A stretch of 64,000 bases of DNA from Caballeronia sp. TF1N1. GTDB taxonomy: Bacteria; Pseudomonadota; Gammaproteobacteria; Burkholderiales; Burkholderiaceae. The notes under the pieces were generated by a model. The model did not search any database. It saw only the letters and a program-made list of their open reading frames with translations, and was not told where the DNA came from. Each line of letters begins with the position of its first letter. The first letter of the stretch is position 1. The stretch is taken from assembly GCF_022878925.1 (NCBI RefSeq), contig NZ_CP084627.1:868001-932000 (forward strand). The letters run 5' to 3'. Below are positions 19,373 to 27,234 of the stretch, piece after piece. Position numbers and translations under genes: made by a program.

Positions 19373-20290
19373 CTATGTGCCCGCTTCCACCGATCGCAAA
19401 TGATCGAACAAAAGACGGCTCACTGGCGACAACGCGCCCGTATCGCGCACGACGATCACGAGGCTGCGCGCGGCCCACTCCTCGTCGAGCGCGACGGCAG
19501 CGAGTCCAAGCTGTCGCCCCATCGCCTCGAATACGCGATGCGGCAACACGCCCACGCCCATGCCCGCCTGAACCATGCGGCAAACGGCGTCGAAGCCCGG
19601 CACATGAATGCGCAGCCGCAACGCCTTGCCAGCTTGCCGCGCGGCCAGATGCGTGCGCATGTTGATGGAACTGGCCGAATGCAGGCCAATATGGTCGAAG
19701 TCGAGCGTATCGGCGAAAGTGACGTGCTCACGTTGGCTCAGCGGATGATCGCCCGGCGTCACGATCACGAGACGGTCATGGCGGTAATGCGTGGATTGAA
19801 GTCCGCGCGTGTCGGCATCGCCCGAGCAAATGCCGAGATCGACGAGACTATCCAGCACGCCTTCCACGATGCCGCCGCTCGGCCGCTCCTCCAGATCGAT
19901 CTTGATCTGATCGTGCACGGTGATGAACGCGCGCAAATCTTCCGGAAGGAATTCGACGATGGCGGAAAGATTCGCCATCATCCGCACATAACCGCGCACG
20001 CCGCTCGCATGTTCCGCCAATTCGATGCCGATATTCTCGACATCGCGCAACACGCGGCGCGCATGGTGTAGAAGCGTTTCGCCCGCAGGCGTGAGCTCCA
20101 TTCCACGCGCCTTGCGCTCGAACAACACGGCGCCGACCGCTTGCTCGAGTTCCAGCAACCGCTTGCTCGCCGCCGATACCGCGATGGCTTCACGTTCCGC
20201 CGCGCGTGTGAGCGTGCCTTCCTCGAAAACCGCGAGAAAGAGTTGCAGCGTGGTGAGGTCGAGGCGCCGGAGCAGGTTTCGAGAGGTCAT
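19373..20290 (-). CDS. LysR family transcriptional regulator
   Basis: The 305-residue protein starts at ATG 20290 and opens with a helix-turn-helix (LQLFLAVFEEGTLTRAAEREAIAVSAASKRLLELE) and FERKARGMELTPAGETLL, the LysR N-terminal signature. A periplasmic-binding-like effector domain of about 210 residues follows. It lies 12 bases downstream of a thioesterase gene and about 105 bases upstream of the CoA-transferase gene on the same strand, unlike the usual divergent LysR arrangement. It probably controls the transferase-lyase-MFS operon in response to its substrate or CoA ester. Confidence 0.9.
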   Translation of the reverse strand: MTSRNLLRRLDLTTLQLFLAVFEEGTLTRAAEREAIAVSAASKRLLELEQAVGAVLFERKARGMELTPAGETLLHHARRVLRDVENIGIELAEHASGVRGYVRMMANLSAIVEFLPEDLRAFITVHDQIKIDLEERPSGGIVEGVLDSLVDLGICSGDADTRGLQSTHYRHDRLVIVTPGDHPLSQREHVTFADTLDFDHIGLHSASSINMRTHLAARQAGKALRLRIHVPGFDAVCRMVQAGMGVGVLPHRVFEAMGRQLGLAAVALDEEWAARSLVIVVRDTGALSPVSRLLFDHLRSVEAGT

Positions 20291-20301
20291 GGCATGGTGC
20301 T

Positions 20302-20763
20302 TCAGCGCGCGTACTTGAACGTGCCTTGCGCGCTTGCGATCATCACGCGCTCGTCTATCCACGCTTCGCCGCGCGCAAAGTAAACCGAGCGTCCCTGTCG
20401 CTCAAGGAATCCTTTGGCGACCACCTTGTCGCCAATACCTCGATCCAGATAGTTGACCGTGAGCGAAAGCGTGAACCCGTGGATGGGCGTGGAACCGCTC
20501 GTGAAAAGACCCGCGTAACCGCAGGCGGCGTCGAGCAAGGTAGCGATCGCGCCGCCCTGAAGAATGCGTTGACGGTTCAAATGCCCCGCGTGAATTGGCA
20601 TATTGAATTCTGCATACCCGGCGCGCCATGCCGTAAGGTTCGCGCCAAGCGCTTCGAGAAACGGATTGTCCAGATCCAGGTTCGCCACGTTTGCGGATCT
20701 CCTTGCATCGTCGATGCTTGCGGGTGCTGCGCGGGTTTGGAATATTGCATTCGATTGTGCCAT
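20302..20763 (-). CDS. PaaI/hotdog-fold thioesterase family protein
   Basis: A 153-residue protein with the PaaI-type hotdog core: NPFLEALGANLTAW, HLNRQRILQGGAIATLLDAACGYAG (the central helix with the catalytic-type acidic residue), FTLSLTVNYLDRGIGDKVVA and RQGRSVYFARGEAW. Family members hydrolyse acyl- or phenylacetyl-CoA thioesters. ATG 20763 is preferred to a TTG four codons upstream; neither has a clear ribosome-binding site. The gene is the first of a minus-strand unit with the LysR gene and is separated from the upstream membrane gene by a terminator. It may salvage CoA from dead-end esters of the neighbouring pathway. Confidence 0.85.
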   Translation of the reverse strand: MAQSNAIFQTRAAPASIDDARRSANVANLDLDNPFLEALGANLTAWRAGYAEFNMPIHAGHLNRQRILQGGAIATLLDAACGYAGLFTSGSTPIHGFTLSLTVNYLDRGIGDKVVAKGFLERQGRSVYFARGEAWIDERVMIASAQGTFKYAR

Positions 20764-20805
20764 CGAGGCGCGCAACGTGCCGCCACGTTGGGTTTCTCGC
20801 GCACA

Positions 20806-20830
20806 TCAAAAAACCCGCGCGAGGCGGGTT
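20806..20830 (-). terminator. Rho-independent terminator after the membrane protein gene
   Basis: On the minus strand AACCCGC-loop-GCGGGTT is followed by TTTTT then GATG, a classic intrinsic terminator about 30 bases after the stop at 20859. Confidence 0.85.
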
Positions 20831-20858
20831 CTGAGGAGGTTGTTCAAGTCTTAAGCCT

Positions 20859-21407
20859 TCATTTGGTCGGCGCAACTGCACGCAAAGCGTCGATCCGGCT
20901 GACGAGCTTGAGATACCACGCGAGCATGGCGAAAGTAGCGAGCTTTGCCAAAGACTCGACGCTCGATAAGAACGCCAGCCATGGCGCGTGAATGAATTCG
21001 GCGGGCAAGTCAGGTACGATGGCCAGCACGCTCGTCAAGCATACAAAGAGCAGCAGATAGCGCGCCGACTTGCGTCCGGCAAGCGCAAAGGCTGCGATAG
21101 CGCCGAGCATCGCCTTCGAAAAGATGACGCCGGCAATCTCCTCCGTGCTGCTGTTGGCGTCGATTTCCCAAGGCGCCTCGAATATCGACCATGCAACGAC
21201 TACACACGCCGACGCTGCAACCGCACGGCGCAGACGATTCGCGTCCGCCACGAGATCTTGAAGCGAGCGCTTGCCTGACGGCGGTTCGAACGGTGGCGTG
21301 ACAGGCAGCTCGAACGCGACCGGCGGCAAGTCGGCGGGTCTATCGCGCATGCGCGGGGCGGGCGGCGACATCAGTTCCAGTGGGCCGGGATCGTCACCGC
21401 CGCTCAT
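20859..21407 (-). CDS. Hypothetical membrane protein
   Basis: A 182-residue protein with a proline-rich cytosolic N-terminus (SPPAPRMRDRPADLPPVAFE, continuing to about residue 45) and three or four hydrophobic segments (AAVAASACVVVAWSIF-like, FSKAMLGAIAAFALAG, YLLLFVCLTSVLAIV, LATFAMLAWYLKLV). It ends with a short basic tail. I do not recognise the family. The start ATG 21407 (MSGGDDPG) is favoured over one six codons upstream. It is monocistronic, ending in a strong terminator. An inner-membrane role is all that can be inferred. Confidence 0.65.
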   Translation of the reverse strand: MSGGDDPGPLELMSPPAPRMRDRPADLPPVAFELPVTPPFEPPSGKRSLQDLVADANRLRRAVAASACVVVAWSIFEAPWEIDANSSTEEIAGVIFSKAMLGAIAAFALAGRKSARYLLLFVCLTSVLAIVPDLPAEFIHAPWLAFLSSVESLAKLATFAMLAWYLKLVSRIDALRAVAPTK

Positions 21408-21756
21408 GACACGCTCGCAAAACATGCGGTTGCCGAGCGGTCAAATCTTGCCGCTCCCCGATATCTTTCATTGGAATTCTCCATTCACAAGCGTCAGCGT
21501 AGGCGATCAAAAAAACTCGCTCCACGTTCTCACGCGACGCCACATTGCCAAAATGCGTCAACCGCGATTTTTTTAGCTTGCAATGGAAATAATTTTCCAG
21601 CGCCGATTGATGCGCGTGAATCGTGGAAGCTTAATGACCTGAAGCGATCATAAGCAAAATCCTTTTCTCGCGTGAATGGCTTTTTCTATCGGGCAGAGTT
21701 GCGCTACACGTGCCGTAAAGCGTGTCGCACGCGCAACGAATCGGAAAAGAAAATGA
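21408..21756. other. AT-rich spacer
   Basis: A stretch with noticeably more A and T than its surroundings (T-runs near 21570, AATAATTTT near 21587). No supported gene, RNA or repeat is seen. It is part of a lower-GC zone that extends to about 22210 and may hold promoters for the minus-strand membrane gene. Confidence 0.45.
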
Positions 21757-21957
21757 TCAGTTATACCCGCGAATCACGCAGGATTTTTGTTCCTCTTCGG
21801 TTTTCTCGCCTGCAAAACGACCGCAGATTTCCGCAACATACTGTGGTGCGCCGCTGACCTGGCTGGACTTGTGACACACCGGGGCAGTTGTTGCCGACGC
21901 GGTGTCGGCTTCGTCTTCCAGCCATTGTGCGAGCCGGGCGCTCATATAGGCTTCCAT
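21757..21957 (-). CDS. Possible small protein of unknown function
   Basis: A 66-codon frame (start MEAYMSARLAQWLEDEADT) with a good GGAGA ribosome-binding site six to nine bases before its ATG. It is acidic in the N-terminal half, has two Cys residues, and shows no membrane segment or signal peptide. No family is recognised. It lies alone in an AT-rich zone, which fits either a small stress-type gene or a chance frame. The ribosome-binding site is the main support. Confidence 0.42.
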   Translation of the reverse strand: MEAYMSARLAQWLEDEADTASATTAPVCHKSSQVSGAPQYVAEICGRFAGEKTEEEQKSCVIRGYN

Positions 21958-22212
21958 GTCTTGTCTCCGTACTAAAAACGCAAGTTGCGTCTGACGGTTT
22001 AAGCATGCGCTTATCGGCGTCTATTGGCCCTAGTGGATTTCATTAATGGACGAACGGCATTTTTGTGACTTGCTCGAAAAAATTGTTATTTACCGCGTGC
22101 CCATGTCGTTGACAGCAATCTGCTAATTTCTCTGACGGCCATATTAGCGCCTGCTTTTGCAGACGGTAATGCAGCCATGCTGGTTTATGCAAGTCGACTG
22201 CATATAGCTTTT

Positions 22213-23385
22213 TCAAACCACGTTTTTTTCAATGATCGGCCGGCCGGTCAACACGCGCGCCCAATCGAGCGAAGATAAATCCAGCGTGATGTATTTTCCA
22301 TGCAAGATAAGTTCGCTCAAGCCCCGTCCCGTTGCGGGTCCTTGTTGCAAGCCGTGTCCGCTAAACCCATTGGCAAAAAGGCAATTCTCGATGTGCGGGT
22401 GGGCCCCGATGATCGCATTCTGGTCAAACACGTTGTATTCATAATACCCAGACCAGCATCGTTCCACGCGCAGCGCTTCGAATCCCGGAACGCGGTGCGC
22501 AAGCGTCGGCCAAATGACATCGTCAAAAAGCGCGTGATCGACTTCATCGAGCGGCAGGTCGTCCGGATCGTTGTCCGCCGAAGGCGATGTGCCGCAGATA
22601 AACGTGCGTCCCTCAGGGCGAAAGTAGACGCCACTCGGATCAATCAACAACGGACAGCCTTCGAGCACCGCAGGCGACGATACGTTGAAAATGCTGCGCC
22701 GCCGCGCATACACCGGAATATCGATGTCGAGCATTGCCGCAATCCGGCGCGACCAAGCGCCCGCCGCGTTGACGACGACATCGCATGCGAACGCTTCGCC
22801 GTTCGAGGCAAGCACGCGCTTCGCCTGGCCGCCTTGGCATTCAATATCCGTCACTTCGGCCGCCACGTAACGCGCGCCCAGGGCCTGAGCCTTGCGTCGT
22901 AGCGCCTGGACGAGACCATAGCCGTCGAACCAGCCTTCGCCGGTCTCGCCGAACGCACCCGCCGCAAGGTCTTTTGTATTCAACCAAGGGAAGCGCGCGC
23001 GCAGGGAAGCGGGATCGAGCAAGGTGATATCCGCGCCGAGTTCGCATTGCAGCGCATGGTTCTCTTGCAGCGTGGACAGGCCCGGCGGCGTCGCTAGAAA
23101 GAGATAGCCGCCTTCGTGCAGATCGACCGAAGGCCGTTCGCCGTTCACTTCGAGGCGCTCGCCAATCGACCGCAAGAACTCGATACCGAACAACGACATA
23201 CGCACGGAAAGCGGCGTCGAGAATTGCTGTCTGATCGACGCCGCAGACAACGCCGACGACGAGCGCGCGTAAGTCGGATCGCGCTCGATCACCGTGACTT
23301 GCACGCCTGGATCCATCAAGCGAAGAAAGTACGCGGTCGAACTGCCGATCACGCCGCCGCCAACGATCACAACCTTAGACACCAC
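22213..23385 (-). CDS. FAD-dependent amino-acid oxidase (DadA/SoxB-like), probably acting with the ALDH7 enzyme
   Basis: A 390-residue flavoprotein: dinucleotide fold VVIVGGGVIGSSTAYFL at the N-terminus, then ARSSSALSAASIRQQFS (flavin contact), VVNAAGAWSRRIAAML, and the C-terminal NCLFANGFSGHGLQQGPATGRGLSELI, the standard DAO/glycine-oxidase family layout. Translation starts at one of two tandem GTG codons (23385 or 23382) behind GGAGG. It lies 18 bases after the ALDH7 gene on the same strand. In Pseudomonas lysine catabolism an oxidase (AmaA) makes piperideine-6-carboxylate from pipecolate for the ALDH7 enzyme AmaB; the same partnership is inferred here. The substrate could be another secondary amine. 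Confidence 0.85.
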   Translation of the reverse strand: MVSKVVIVGGGVIGSSTAYFLRLMDPGVQVTVIERDPTYARSSSALSAASIRQQFSTPLSVRMSLFGIEFLRSIGERLEVNGERPSVDLHEGGYLFLATPPGLSTLQENHALQCELGADITLLDPASLRARFPWLNTKDLAAGAFGETGEGWFDGYGLVQALRRKAQALGARYVAAEVTDIECQGGQAKRVLASNGEAFACDVVVNAAGAWSRRIAAMLDIDIPVYARRRSIFNVSSPAVLEGCPLLIDPSGVYFRPEGRTFICGTSPSADNDPDDLPLDEVDHALFDDVIWPTLAHRVPGFEALRVERCWSGYYEYNVFDQNAIIGAHPHIENCLFANGFSGHGLQQGPATGRGLSELILHGKYITLDLSSLDWARVLTGRPIIEKNVV

Positions 23386-23403
23386 GCCGCCTCCGTTTAA
23401 GGA

Positions 23404-24921
23404 CTAGCCGAGATTGAAGTCGATGCCCTGTGCAAGCGGCAATTCCGACGAATAGTTGATCGTGTTGGTCGCGCGCCGCATGTAGGCCTTCCACGCGTCC
23501 GAGCCGGATTCGCGTCCGCCGCCGGTTTCCTTTTCGCCGCCGAACGCGCCGCCGATCTCCGCGCCACTCGGCCCGATGTTGATATTGGCGATGCCGCAAT
23601 CGCTGCCCGATGCCGACAGAAAGCGCTCCGCCTCGCGCAGATCCGTCGTGAAGGCGCATGAGGACAAGCCGTGCGCGGCGGCGTTGTTCGCGGCGATGGC
23701 GTCATCGAAATCGGTGTAGCGCATCACGTAAAGAATGGGCGCGAAGGTTTCCTTCAGCACGACTTCGCTTTGTGCGGGCATTTCGACGAGCGCGGGACGA
23801 ACGTAATAGCCATTTTCGTTACCCGTCACGCTCACGCGTTCGCCGCCGAACACCTTGCCGCCCTCGCCCTTCGCCTGCTCCAGCGCGTCCTGCATGCGCG
23901 CGAAAGCCTGCACGTCGATGAGCGGTCCCATCAACACGCCGTCGTTCAACGGATTGCCGACCGGGACTTTTGCATACAAATCCTTGAGGCGAGCGACGGT
24001 TTCGTCATAGATGCTCTCATGGACGAAAAGACGCCGCAGCGACGTGCAGCGCTGCCCCGCGGTGCCGACCGCCGAAAACAGAATGCCGCGCAGCGCGAGG
24101 TCGCGATTTGCCGTCTGCGAGACGATGCCCGCGTTGTTGCCGCCGAGTTCGAGAATGGAGCGCCCGAAACGGCGCGCCACTTCCACGCCCACCGCGCGGC
24201 CCATTTCCGTGCTGCCGGTTGCGCTGACGATATCGGAGCGTTTGTCCGCGACGAGCTTCGCGCCCACTTCACGGTCGCCGATCAGAACCGATGCCAGGCC
24301 GGCCGGCGCGGTGCCGAACTCGTCGAGTACATCGCGCATGATGCGATCGACGGCGAGCGCGGTAAGCGGCGTCTTTTCCGACGGCTTCCAAACGACCGCA
24401 TTGCCGCACACGAGCGCAAGCGCCGCGTTCCACGACCACACCGCGACCGGAAAATTGAATGCAGAAATGATCGTGCAGACGCCGAACGGATGCCACGTTT
24501 CCGCCATTCGATGACCGGGCCGCTCGGAGGCGATCGTCAGGCCATACAGTTGCCGCGACAGGCCGACGGCGAAGTCGCAAATGTCGATCATTTCCTGCAC
24601 TTCGCCCAGGCCCTCTTGCAGGATCTTGCCCGCTTCGAGCGCGACGAGCCGGCCGAGCGCAGCCTTCTTTTCGCGCAGGCGATTGCCGAGCAAACGCACC
24701 AGTTCGCCACGTCGCGGCGCCGGAACGTTGCGCCACACGGCAAATGCGCTGCGGGCTTGCGCAAGCGCGGTATCGACATCGGCAGAAGTATGGCGTTTCA
24801 CGCGTCCGATGATTTCGCCGCTGATGGGCGAAGTGACAGTCATGTCGCCCTCGTTCGCGATGCCTGCGATACCGAGGTCGGAGAGGATGGTCTTGGCGTC
24901 CACAGTGAATTCCCTTTGCAT
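23404..24921 (-). CDS. amaB: ALDH7-type aldehyde dehydrogenase (L-aminoadipate-semialdehyde / piperidine-6-carboxylate dehydrogenase)
   Basis: The 505-residue NAD-dependent dehydrogenase is of antiquitin type. SERPGHRMAETWHPFGV and ISAFNFPVAVWSWNAALALV mark family ALDH7; catalytic Cys292 lies in GQRCTSLRR and the general base Glu258 in LELGGNNAG. It oxidises aminoadipate semialdehyde (in equilibrium with piperideine-6-carboxylate) to 2-aminoadipate in lysine/pipecolate breakdown. The listed ATG has no ribosome-binding site; a GTG six codons later has AGGGAA at the right distance and may be the true start. It forms an operon with the FAD oxidase and diverges from the XRE-cupin gene, its likely regulator. 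Confidence 0.88.
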   Translation of the reverse strand: MQREFTVDAKTILSDLGIAGIANEGDMTVTSPISGEIIGRVKRHTSADVDTALAQARSAFAVWRNVPAPRRGELVRLLGNRLREKKAALGRLVALEAGKILQEGLGEVQEMIDICDFAVGLSRQLYGLTIASERPGHRMAETWHPFGVCTIISAFNFPVAVWSWNAALALVCGNAVVWKPSEKTPLTALAVDRIMRDVLDEFGTAPAGLASVLIGDREVGAKLVADKRSDIVSATGSTEMGRAVGVEVARRFGRSILELGGNNAGIVSQTANRDLALRGILFSAVGTAGQRCTSLRRLFVHESIYDETVARLKDLYAKVPVGNPLNDGVLMGPLIDVQAFARMQDALEQAKGEGGKVFGGERVSVTGNENGYYVRPALVEMPAQSEVVLKETFAPILYVMRYTDFDDAIAANNAAAHGLSSCAFTTDLREAERFLSASGSDCGIANINIGPSGAEIGGAFGGEKETGGGRESGSDAWKAYMRRATNTINYSSELPLAQGIDFNLG

Positions 24922-24926
24922 GCAAG
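24912..24926 (+). repeat. Degenerate copy of the TTTTGCATGC repeat
   Basis: CCTTTGCATGCAAG overlaps the possible ATG start of the ALDH7 gene. It is also close to the palindrome with TTTGCAT arms at 25032. Confidence 0.4.
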
Positions 24927-25031
24927 ATTAGCTTCGCTGTTTCCGATGCGAAACAACGGTCAAGTTCGGAAACTATACGCGCAGCGTCCCATGCTCACAA
25001 CGCTGTCAATATTGGGGTTCTCACCAGTCTC

Positions 25032-25054
25032 GGTTTGCATACCGAATGCAAACC
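25032..25054. promoter_or_regulatory. Perfect palindromic operator candidate between ALDH7 and XRE-cupin genes
   Basis: GGTTTGCAT and ATGCAAACC are perfect 9-base arms around a five-base spacer, 49 bases before the XRE-cupin start and 110 bases before the ALDH7 start. Size and position fit a dimeric helix-turn-helix repressor acting on both divergent promoters. Confidence 0.6.
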
Positions 25055-25102
25055 CCCGAAAAGTCGATGGTATTATCGGAAACAAACCACCTTCGACCTC
25101 TC

Positions 25103-25708
25103 ATGTCTACTTTGCCCGCCAAAAATTCGACTGAGCAATCCGCAGCCGATCTCGGACGACGGGTAAAGCACGCTCGCACCGCTCAGAATCTCACGCTGGA
25201 AACCGCGAGCCGGCTATGCGGCGTGTCGCGCTCGGCGTTGTCGAAGATCGAGAACGGCTTGATGTCGCCGACTTTCGATGTCTTGCAGAAGATAGTACGC
25301 GGCCTGCAGATCGATCTCGCGGAACTGTTCGGCAGCGCGCCCGCTGCCAGCGCAAGCGGCCGGCGCGCACTCACGCGACGCGACGAAGGGCAAAGGCACG
25401 CGTATCGCGGTTATCAGATGGAATTGCTGGCGACCGAGCTCGCGCACAAGGCGATGCTGCCGTTTCGCATCCGCATCTCGGCGCATACACTGGATGCCTT
25501 CGACGACTGGGGCCGTCACGAAGGCGAAGAGTTTTTGTACGTGATCAGCGGCAGCGTGTGCCTCTACTCGGAACTTTATGCGCCGACGCATCTGAATGCG
25601 GGCGACAGCATCTATTTCGACAGCCGCACGGGCCACGCGGCGATATCGGCCAGCGCGGAAGATGCCGAAGTTCTGTGGATGGCAACCGGTGCCGCCGACG
25701 TTCAATGA
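25103..25708 (+). CDS. XRE-cupin transcriptional regulator
   Basis: A 201-residue regulator with an N-terminal lambda-repressor-type helix-turn-helix (LGRRVKHARTAQNLTLETAS, then CGVSRSALSKIENG) and a C-terminal cupin barrel (HEGEEFLYVISGSVCLYSEL and LNAGDSIYFDSRTGHA) carrying the metal/ligand residues of a small-molecule sensor. The start at 25103 places the helix-turn-helix at the usual distance. This class (PuuR/SutR-like) commonly represses adjacent amine or amino-acid catabolic genes until the substrate binds. Divergent placement from the ALDH7-oxidase operon and the palindrome between them support that role. It converges on the P450 gene, 13 bases away. Confidence 0.9.
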   Translation: MSTLPAKNSTEQSAADLGRRVKHARTAQNLTLETASRLCGVSRSALSKIENGLMSPTFDVLQKIVRGLQIDLAELFGSAPAASASGRRALTRRDEGQRHAYRGYQMELLATELAHKAMLPFRIRISAHTLDAFDDWGRHEGEEFLYVISGSVCLYSELYAPTHLNAGDSIYFDSRTGHAAISASAEDAEVLWMATGAADVQ

Positions 25709-25721
25709 ACGATAACGCGGT

Positions 25722-27167
25722 TCAAGTGGGCCGCAAAGCGAGCCGCATCGGCATGCGATTCGGCACCACCGTGAAGTTGCAGACCTCGTGAATATCGGCG
25801 GCATCCTGAGCCAGGCGCGCCGTGAAATTCGCCGTGAGCATCGAAATGACTAGCCGCATTTCGACCGCTGCCAGATGCCGTCCCGGACACACGCGCGGCC
25901 CCGCGCCGAATTGCAGATAAGCACGTGGATCGTGCGTTCCCTGATTTGCGTGCTCGCCCGCCTGCAGCCGATGCTCGCGCAGCCAGCGATCCGGATCGTA
26001 GCGCGCGGGATCGCTGAAGTGGCTTTCGTCGAGCATCGCGGGACGATTCAGAAAAAAGAGCTTGGTGCCCGCGGGTAGCCGCACGCCCTGCAACTCCACT
26101 TCCGCAAGCGGTTCCAGCGACAAATACGGCGCCACCGGATGCAGTCGGCTCGCCTCCGTGCAGACGGCCTCGCATAAATCGAGTTCGCGCATTGTCTGAT
26201 AACTCGGACAAACGCGCGCGTCGCCGAACGTGCATTTTGCATGCGTCGCGATGCGCGTCTGCAAGGCTTCATCGCCGCCGAGGAACAGGAGTCCCCATGC
26301 GAGCGATGCCACCGTCGTGTCTTCGCCCGCGACGAGCATCGTCATGACATTGGCGGCGACTTCGTCATCGGTGAGGCCGGACTCGGGCGCGTCACGCAGC
26401 GCGAGCATCGCTTCGAGCAAATTGCGCGGCTCGAGTGCAGATGCCTCGTCACGCATGCGCTCGCGCGATCTCGACATCAAGCCACGCACATAGCGATGCA
26501 CTTCGGCCATTGCACGATCGAATCGGCGGTCGCGCGGCAGCCGCATATAGCGCCAGTAGGGAAACGGCGTGGAGAGGCGCGTCATGATCATCGGCAGAAG
26601 CTGCGAGAGATGCTCCTGGATGACGCCGCGTTCTTTTTCCAGCGTGTTCGGGTCTTCGCCGAATGCGAGCGCGCTCGTGACATCGACGGTATAGCGCTTC
26701 AAATCGTCGTTCATCTCGACGATACGTCCCTCGCGCGCGGCTGACTCCCAGCGCCGCCGCAAACGCTCGGTGATCGCGGCCAGCGTCGGATAAAACGCCT
26801 TGATATGCGGCACGGACAGCGCCTGCATCACGAGCCGACGCTGCGGCCCCCACGCTTCGCCTTCGATGGAAAAGAGACCGTTGCAGCCGACTTCATCGAA
26901 CAAGGTTTCGAGCGGACCGTAACGCCGATAACGATGCGGACGTTCACGCAAAACCGCTTGCGACAGCTCGAAATCCGACCACACGACAATAGGCACGCGG
27001 CCGAGCTTGAAGCGATACGGCGTGCCCAGTTCCTTCGCCCATCGCTCGAGCGTCAGATGATGAGTCGACGGCGGCAATTGAAAGAGATTGCCCGCGAGCG
27101 GCAAGCCGCGCGGCGAAGGCAAGTCGTCGATTTCGCGCAAAGACGCTGTGACGGACGCGGCATTCAT
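25722..27167 (-). CDS. Cytochrome P450
   Basis: A 481-residue P450. The I-helix oxygen-activation motif AGEDTT, the K-helix ExxR (EASR), the PERF-like segment (DPDRW) and the heme loop FGAGPRVCPGRHLA with the thiolate Cys at about residue 427 are all intact. There is no N-terminal membrane anchor, so it is soluble and needs external redox partners; none is encoded nearby. SPRGLPLAGNLFQLPP at the N-terminus resembles fatty-acid/terpenoid hydroxylases of the CYP4-like or CYP102-like clan. ATG 27167 is preferred because a longer upstream frame is Arg-rich and looks non-coding. Its substrate is unknown. Confidence 0.92.
   Translation of the reverse strand: MNAASVTASLREIDDLPSPRGLPLAGNLFQLPPSTHHLTLERWAKELGTPYRFKLGRVPIVVWSDFELSQAVLRERPHRYRRYGPLETLFDEVGCNGLFSIEGEAWGPQRRLVMQALSVPHIKAFYPTLAAITERLRRRWESAAREGRIVEMNDDLKRYTVDVTSALAFGEDPNTLEKERGVIQEHLSQLLPMIMTRLSTPFPYWRYMRLPRDRRFDRAMAEVHRYVRGLMSRSRERMRDEASALEPRNLLEAMLALRDAPESGLTDDEVAANVMTMLVAGEDTTVASLAWGLLFLGGDEALQTRIATHAKCTFGDARVCPSYQTMRELDLCEAVCTEASRLHPVAPYLSLEPLAEVELQGVRLPAGTKLFFLNRPAMLDESHFSDPARYDPDRWLREHRLQAGEHANQGTHDPRAYLQFGAGPRVCPGRHLAAVEMRLVISMLTANFTARLAQDAADIHEVCNFTVVPNRMPMRLALRPT
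26232..26244 (+). repeat. GCATTTTGCATGC repeat, copy inside the P450 gene
   Basis: Exact copy; on the coding strand it encodes part of THAKCTF, a region poorly conserved in P450s, so no protein constraint obviously explains it. Confidence 0.55.
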
Positions 27168-27234
27168 GATCGGCCTCGCAAGCGCTGATGTGCACAGCAT
27201 AGTGCAAGCGCGACGCGCGCGACGGCCGTTGCGC

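Noticed and set aside
23671..25134. 487-codon plus-strand frame opposite the ALDH7 gene
   Set aside because: Antisense shadow without a ribosome-binding site or motif, and it runs across the divergent promoter region.
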